From NCBI RefSeq assembly GCF_000341245.1, contig NZ_ANAD01000116.1, forward strand, positions 25,678-60,875: DNA of 35,198 bases. The letters run 5' to 3'. Source of the stretch: Nocardiopsis halophila DSM 44494. GTDB lineage: Bacteria; Actinomycetota; Actinomycetes; Streptosporangiales; Streptosporangiaceae. Below the pieces are notes generated by a model. The model ran no database searches and was not told the origin of the DNA. It saw nothing but the letters and a program-made list of their open reading frames with translations. This document shows positions 32,666-35,198 of this stretch, one piece after another; the stretch's first letter is position 1; each line of letters begins with the position of its first letter. A program made the translations under genes and the position numbers.

Positions 32666-33832
32666 ATGAGCACCCTCGACGCCCTCCCCGAGGACGAGCG
32701 CGCCGCCGTCGCCGCCGTGCGCGACTTCGTCGACCGGGACGTGCGGCCGGCCGCACGCGGGCTCGAACACGCCGACGCCTACCCCGGCGACCTCATCGCG
32801 ACCATGAAGGACCTGGGCGTCTACGGGCTGGCGGTGCCCGAGGAGCACGGCGGTACACCGGTGTCCATGCCCTGCTACGTCCTGATCACCGAGGAGCTGG
32901 CCCGCGGGTGGATGAGCCTGGCGGGCGCGATGGGCGGCCACACCGTCGTCGCCAGGCTGCTGACCCTGTTCGGGACCGATGAGCAGAAGCGGCGGTACCT
33001 GCCGCGCATGGCCACCGGGGAGCTGCGCGCCACCATGGCGCTGACCGAGCCGGGCGGGGGCTCGGACCTGCAGGCCATGACCACCCGTGCCCGGCGGGAC
33101 GGCGACGGCTACCGGATCGACGGCGCCAAGACGTGGATCACCAATGCCCGCCGCTCCGGCCTGATCGCGCTGCTGTGCAAGACCGACCCGCAGGCCGCCC
33201 CGCCGCACCGGGGCGTCTCGGTCCTGCTCGTCGAGCACGGGCCCGGCCTGACGGTCTCCCGCGACCTGCCCAAGCTGGGCTACAAGGGCGTGGAGAGCTG
33301 CGAGCTGTCCTTCGACGGCCACCGGGCGCCCGCCGACGCCGTTCTCGGAGGCGTGGAAGGCGAGGGCTTCGCCCAGATGATGAAGGGCCTGGAGACGGGG
33401 CGGCTCCAAGTCGCCGCGCGCGCTCTGGGCGTGGGGCGGGCGGCCTTGGACGACGCACTGTCCTACGCCCAGCAGCGGGAGACGTTCGGGAAGCCGATCT
33501 GGCGGCACCAGGCCGTCGGGAACCACCTGGCCGACATGGCGACCTCGCTCAGCGCCGCACGCCAGCTCACCCTGCACGCCGCGCGCGAGGCCGACGCCGG
33601 GCGGCGCGTGGACATGGAGGCGGGTATGGCCAAGCTCTTCGCCTCGGAGACGGCGATGCAGATCGCCTTGAACGCGGTGCGCATCCACGGCGGCTACGGC
33701 TACTCCACGGAGTTCGACGTGGAGCGCTACTTCCGTGACGCGCCCCTGATGATCGTGGGGGAGGGGACCAACGAGATCCAGAAGGACGTGATCGTGCGCC
33801 AGCTCGTCGAACGCGGCGGGCTCGACCTCTGA
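32666..33832 (+). CDS. Acyl-CoA dehydrogenase family protein
   Basis: 388-aa FAD-dependent acyl-CoA alpha,beta-dehydrogenase. Seen: LKDLGVYGLAVPEEHGG-type N-terminal domain (MKDLGVYGLAVPEEHGG), TMALTEPGGGSDLQAMTTRA (FAD/substrate strand), KTWITNA, RETFGKPIWRHQAV, RIHGGYGYSTEFDVERYFRDA, and catalytic EGTNEIQ near residue 367. The chain-length or acid specificity is not evident. ATG 32666 has GGGAG upstream. It sits between its likely regulator and a class III CoA-transferase ending 17 bp away, so the trio probably degrades a CoA-activated carboxylic acid. Confidence 0.93.
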   Translation: MSTLDALPEDERAAVAAVRDFVDRDVRPAARGLEHADAYPGDLIATMKDLGVYGLAVPEEHGGTPVSMPCYVLITEELARGWMSLAGAMGGHTVVARLLTLFGTDEQKRRYLPRMATGELRATMALTEPGGGSDLQAMTTRARRDGDGYRIDGAKTWITNARRSGLIALLCKTDPQAAPPHRGVSVLLVEHGPGLTVSRDLPKLGYKGVESCELSFDGHRAPADAVLGGVEGEGFAQMMKGLETGRLQVAARALGVGRAALDDALSYAQQRETFGKPIWRHQAVGNHLADMATSLSAARQLTLHAAREADAGRRVDMEAGMAKLFASETAMQIALNAVRIHGGYGYSTEFDVERYFRDAPLMIVGEGTNEIQKDVIVRQLVERGGLDL

Positions 33833-33849
33833 GGCCGCCTCGGTCCCCG

Positions 33850-35025
33850 TCAGCCCTCTCGGTCTCCGCCGAAGCCGAGCTCGGCGAGGATGGCGCCGGT
33901 GTGCTCACCGAGGGCGGGGACGGGGTCCATACGGGGGACGGCCCCCGACAGGTCGGCCGGGGGGATCAGGGCCGGCACAGTGGCGCCGCCCGGGGTCCGG
34001 ACCTGCCGCCAGCGCTCGCGCCCGGCGAGCACCGGGTGGTCGAGGAACTCCCGCATGTCGTTCACTCCCGCATTGGCGATCCCGATGGCGTCCAGGTCCT
34101 CCATGACCGCCGCACCCGGGGTCTCCGCGAAGCGGGCGGAGATGACCGCGTCGAGGGCGTCGCGGTTGGCCACCCGGTCGGCCCCTGTGGCGAAGCGGGG
34201 CTCGGCGACCAGGTCGGGCCTGTGCAGGAAGCGTTCGCACAGCGAGGCCCACTCGCGTTCGTTCTGGACGGAGAACAGCACGGCCCTGCCGTCGGCGGCG
34301 GTGTAGGCCCCATAGGGGGCGATCGTCGCGTGGTGCGTGCCGATCCGGGGCGGCTGTGCTCCGGTGTGGCGGGTGTAGTGCGCGGGCTGGCCCATCCACT
34401 CCGACAGGGCCTCGAAGAGGGACACCTCGACCGTCCGCACGTCGCCTGTGGTCGCCCGGGCGAAGAGCGCGCCCAGGATCCCCGAGTAGGCGTACATCCC
34501 CGCGGCGATGTCGGCGACGGACACCCCCACCCGGGCCGGCCCCTCGGGGGTGCCGGTCAGCGAGACCAGGCCGGTCTGGCACTGGACGAGCATGTCGTAG
34601 GCCTTGCGGTCGGCCCACGGGCCGGTCGACCCGTAACCGGAGATCGCACAGGCGATGAGCGAGGGGAACCGCTCCCCGAGGGAGGCGGGGTCCAGGCCGA
34701 GCCGGGCCGCGGCTTCCGGGGAGAGGTTCTGCACGAACACGTCGGCCGTTCCCAGCAGCCGCTCCAGCACCTCGCCCCCGTGCTCGGACTTCAGATCCAG
34801 CGCCAGGGACTCCTTGGAGCGGTTGAGCCAGACGAAGTAGCTGGACTCCCCCTCCACCGCGGTGTCGTAGCGGCGGGCGAAGTCGCCCCCGTCCGGGCGC
34901 TCGACCTTGATCACGCGCGCCCCCAGGTCGGCCAGCTGCCGGGTGGCGAACGGCGCGGCGACCGCCTGCTCGACGCTGACGACGGTGACCCCGGCGAGCG
35001 GAAGGGGACGGGACGCGCTGGGCAT
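33850..35025 (-). CDS. CaiB/BaiF family (class III) CoA-transferase
   Basis: 391 aa, interlocked-ring family. Seen: LAGVTVVSVEQAVAAPFATRQLADLGARVIKVERPDGGDFAR at the start, catalytic Asp in KAYDMLVQ (about residue 145), GVSVADIAAGMYAYSGILGAL, and the C-terminal AGVNDMREFLDHPVL. It transfers CoA between carboxylic acids, making the CoA ester for the neighbouring dehydrogenase (inference). ATG 35025 has GGAGG 6 nt upstream. Converges with the dehydrogenase (17-bp gap), but its own promoter carries the same element, so both should respond to one regulator. Confidence 0.92.
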   Translation of the reverse strand: MPSASRPLPLAGVTVVSVEQAVAAPFATRQLADLGARVIKVERPDGGDFARRYDTAVEGESSYFVWLNRSKESLALDLKSEHGGEVLERLLGTADVFVQNLSPEAAARLGLDPASLGERFPSLIACAISGYGSTGPWADRKAYDMLVQCQTGLVSLTGTPEGPARVGVSVADIAAGMYAYSGILGALFARATTGDVRTVEVSLFEALSEWMGQPAHYTRHTGAQPPRIGTHHATIAPYGAYTAADGRAVLFSVQNEREWASLCERFLHRPDLVAEPRFATGADRVANRDALDAVISARFAETPGAAVMEDLDAIGIANAGVNDMREFLDHPVLAGRERWRQVRTPGGATVPALIPPADLSGAVPRMDPVPALGEHTGAILAELGFGGDREG

Positions 35026-35056
35026 GCGGGCCTCCAGGGGCGGCGGCGGTACCGGC

Positions 35057-35104
35057 CCATCATGGGCACCGATGGCGCGTCCGGTGAAATACCGATCCCT
35101 GATG
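35057..35104 (-). promoter_or_regulatory. LysR-type operator/promoter element, copy B
   Basis: Minus-strand partner of 32535-32582: ATCAGGGATCGGTAT (35089-35103, T-N11-A) and CCCATGATGG (35057-35066), with the same spacing. It lies 31 bp before the CoA-transferase start. Confidence 0.6.
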
Positions 35105-35198
35105 GGGCCATGCCCCGCCCCGATGCCCGGCGGGGGCGCCCATGGCCCTCGGAGGCCTCCGCCGGGGTCGTGTCCGCCGGCGTGGTGGAACTCTCGGC

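Noticed and set aside
1-35198. tRNA, rRNA, transposase, integrase or phage genes
   Set aside because: I looked for their hallmark sequences and found none on either strand.

Overview
The window is chromosomal DNA of very high G+C, with almost every third codon position G or C and many GTG starts. It comes from a filamentous-type actinobacterium. Actinobacteria-restricted families (DUF5998, DUF3145, DUF1707, an N-terminal GNAT/acyl-CoA synthetase fusion, a RecQ with a PRTase-like tail) and several TANNNT-N7-start leaderless promoters support this. Nocardiopsaceae is my best guess from sequence flavour; it is not proven. I see no tRNA, rRNA, CRISPR array, transposase or phage gene.

Layout. 1-11.9 kb is mostly housekeeping: RecQ-PRTase helicase, a SgcJ/EcaC-type NTF2 protein behind a textbook SoxR box, a PfkB sugar kinase divergent from a large protein acetyltransferase-like fusion, the DUF5998/phosphodiesterase pair, then a compact run of peroxiredoxin, enoyl-CoA hydratase and metallo-beta-lactamase hydrolase. 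11.9-20.4 kb is the unusual part: a gene-poor stretch with structured repeats, a DUF2203 gene, a TPR-CHAT caspase-like protease, 2.2 kb of non-coding DNA that is a tandem-repeat array plus a giant imperfect palindrome, YbaK, and a sigma factor with a small partner gene. 20.5-30 kb holds DUF3145, three tandem DUF1707 membrane proteins, an ATP-grasp/inositol-phosphatase pair with a nearby HAD hydrolase, PEBP, PIG-L, an SDR and an MpaB-type protein. 30-35 kb holds a small membrane protein, a P1 peptidase, and a LysR / acyl-CoA dehydrogenase / class III CoA-transferase module.

How genes may work together. The most interesting possibility is that the TPR-CHAT protease (13849-16272), the sigma factor (19736-20359) and the 157-aa protein (19241-19714), all on the minus strand, form a protease-controlled transcription switch. 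This resembles the CRISPR-linked Craspase system (TPR-CHAT Csx29, cleaved inhibitor Csx30, sigma factor), but without CRISPR. Here the repeat/palindrome region and ybaK lie between the parts. At the right end, the acyl-CoA dehydrogenase and the CoA-transferase share a colinear 48-bp upstream element with a T-N11-A LysR-type box, so the adjacent LysR protein probably controls both in breakdown of a CoA-activated acid.

Gene ends are commonly marked by GC-rich stem-loops without a U tract, as is usual in actinobacteria; several lie between convergent genes.
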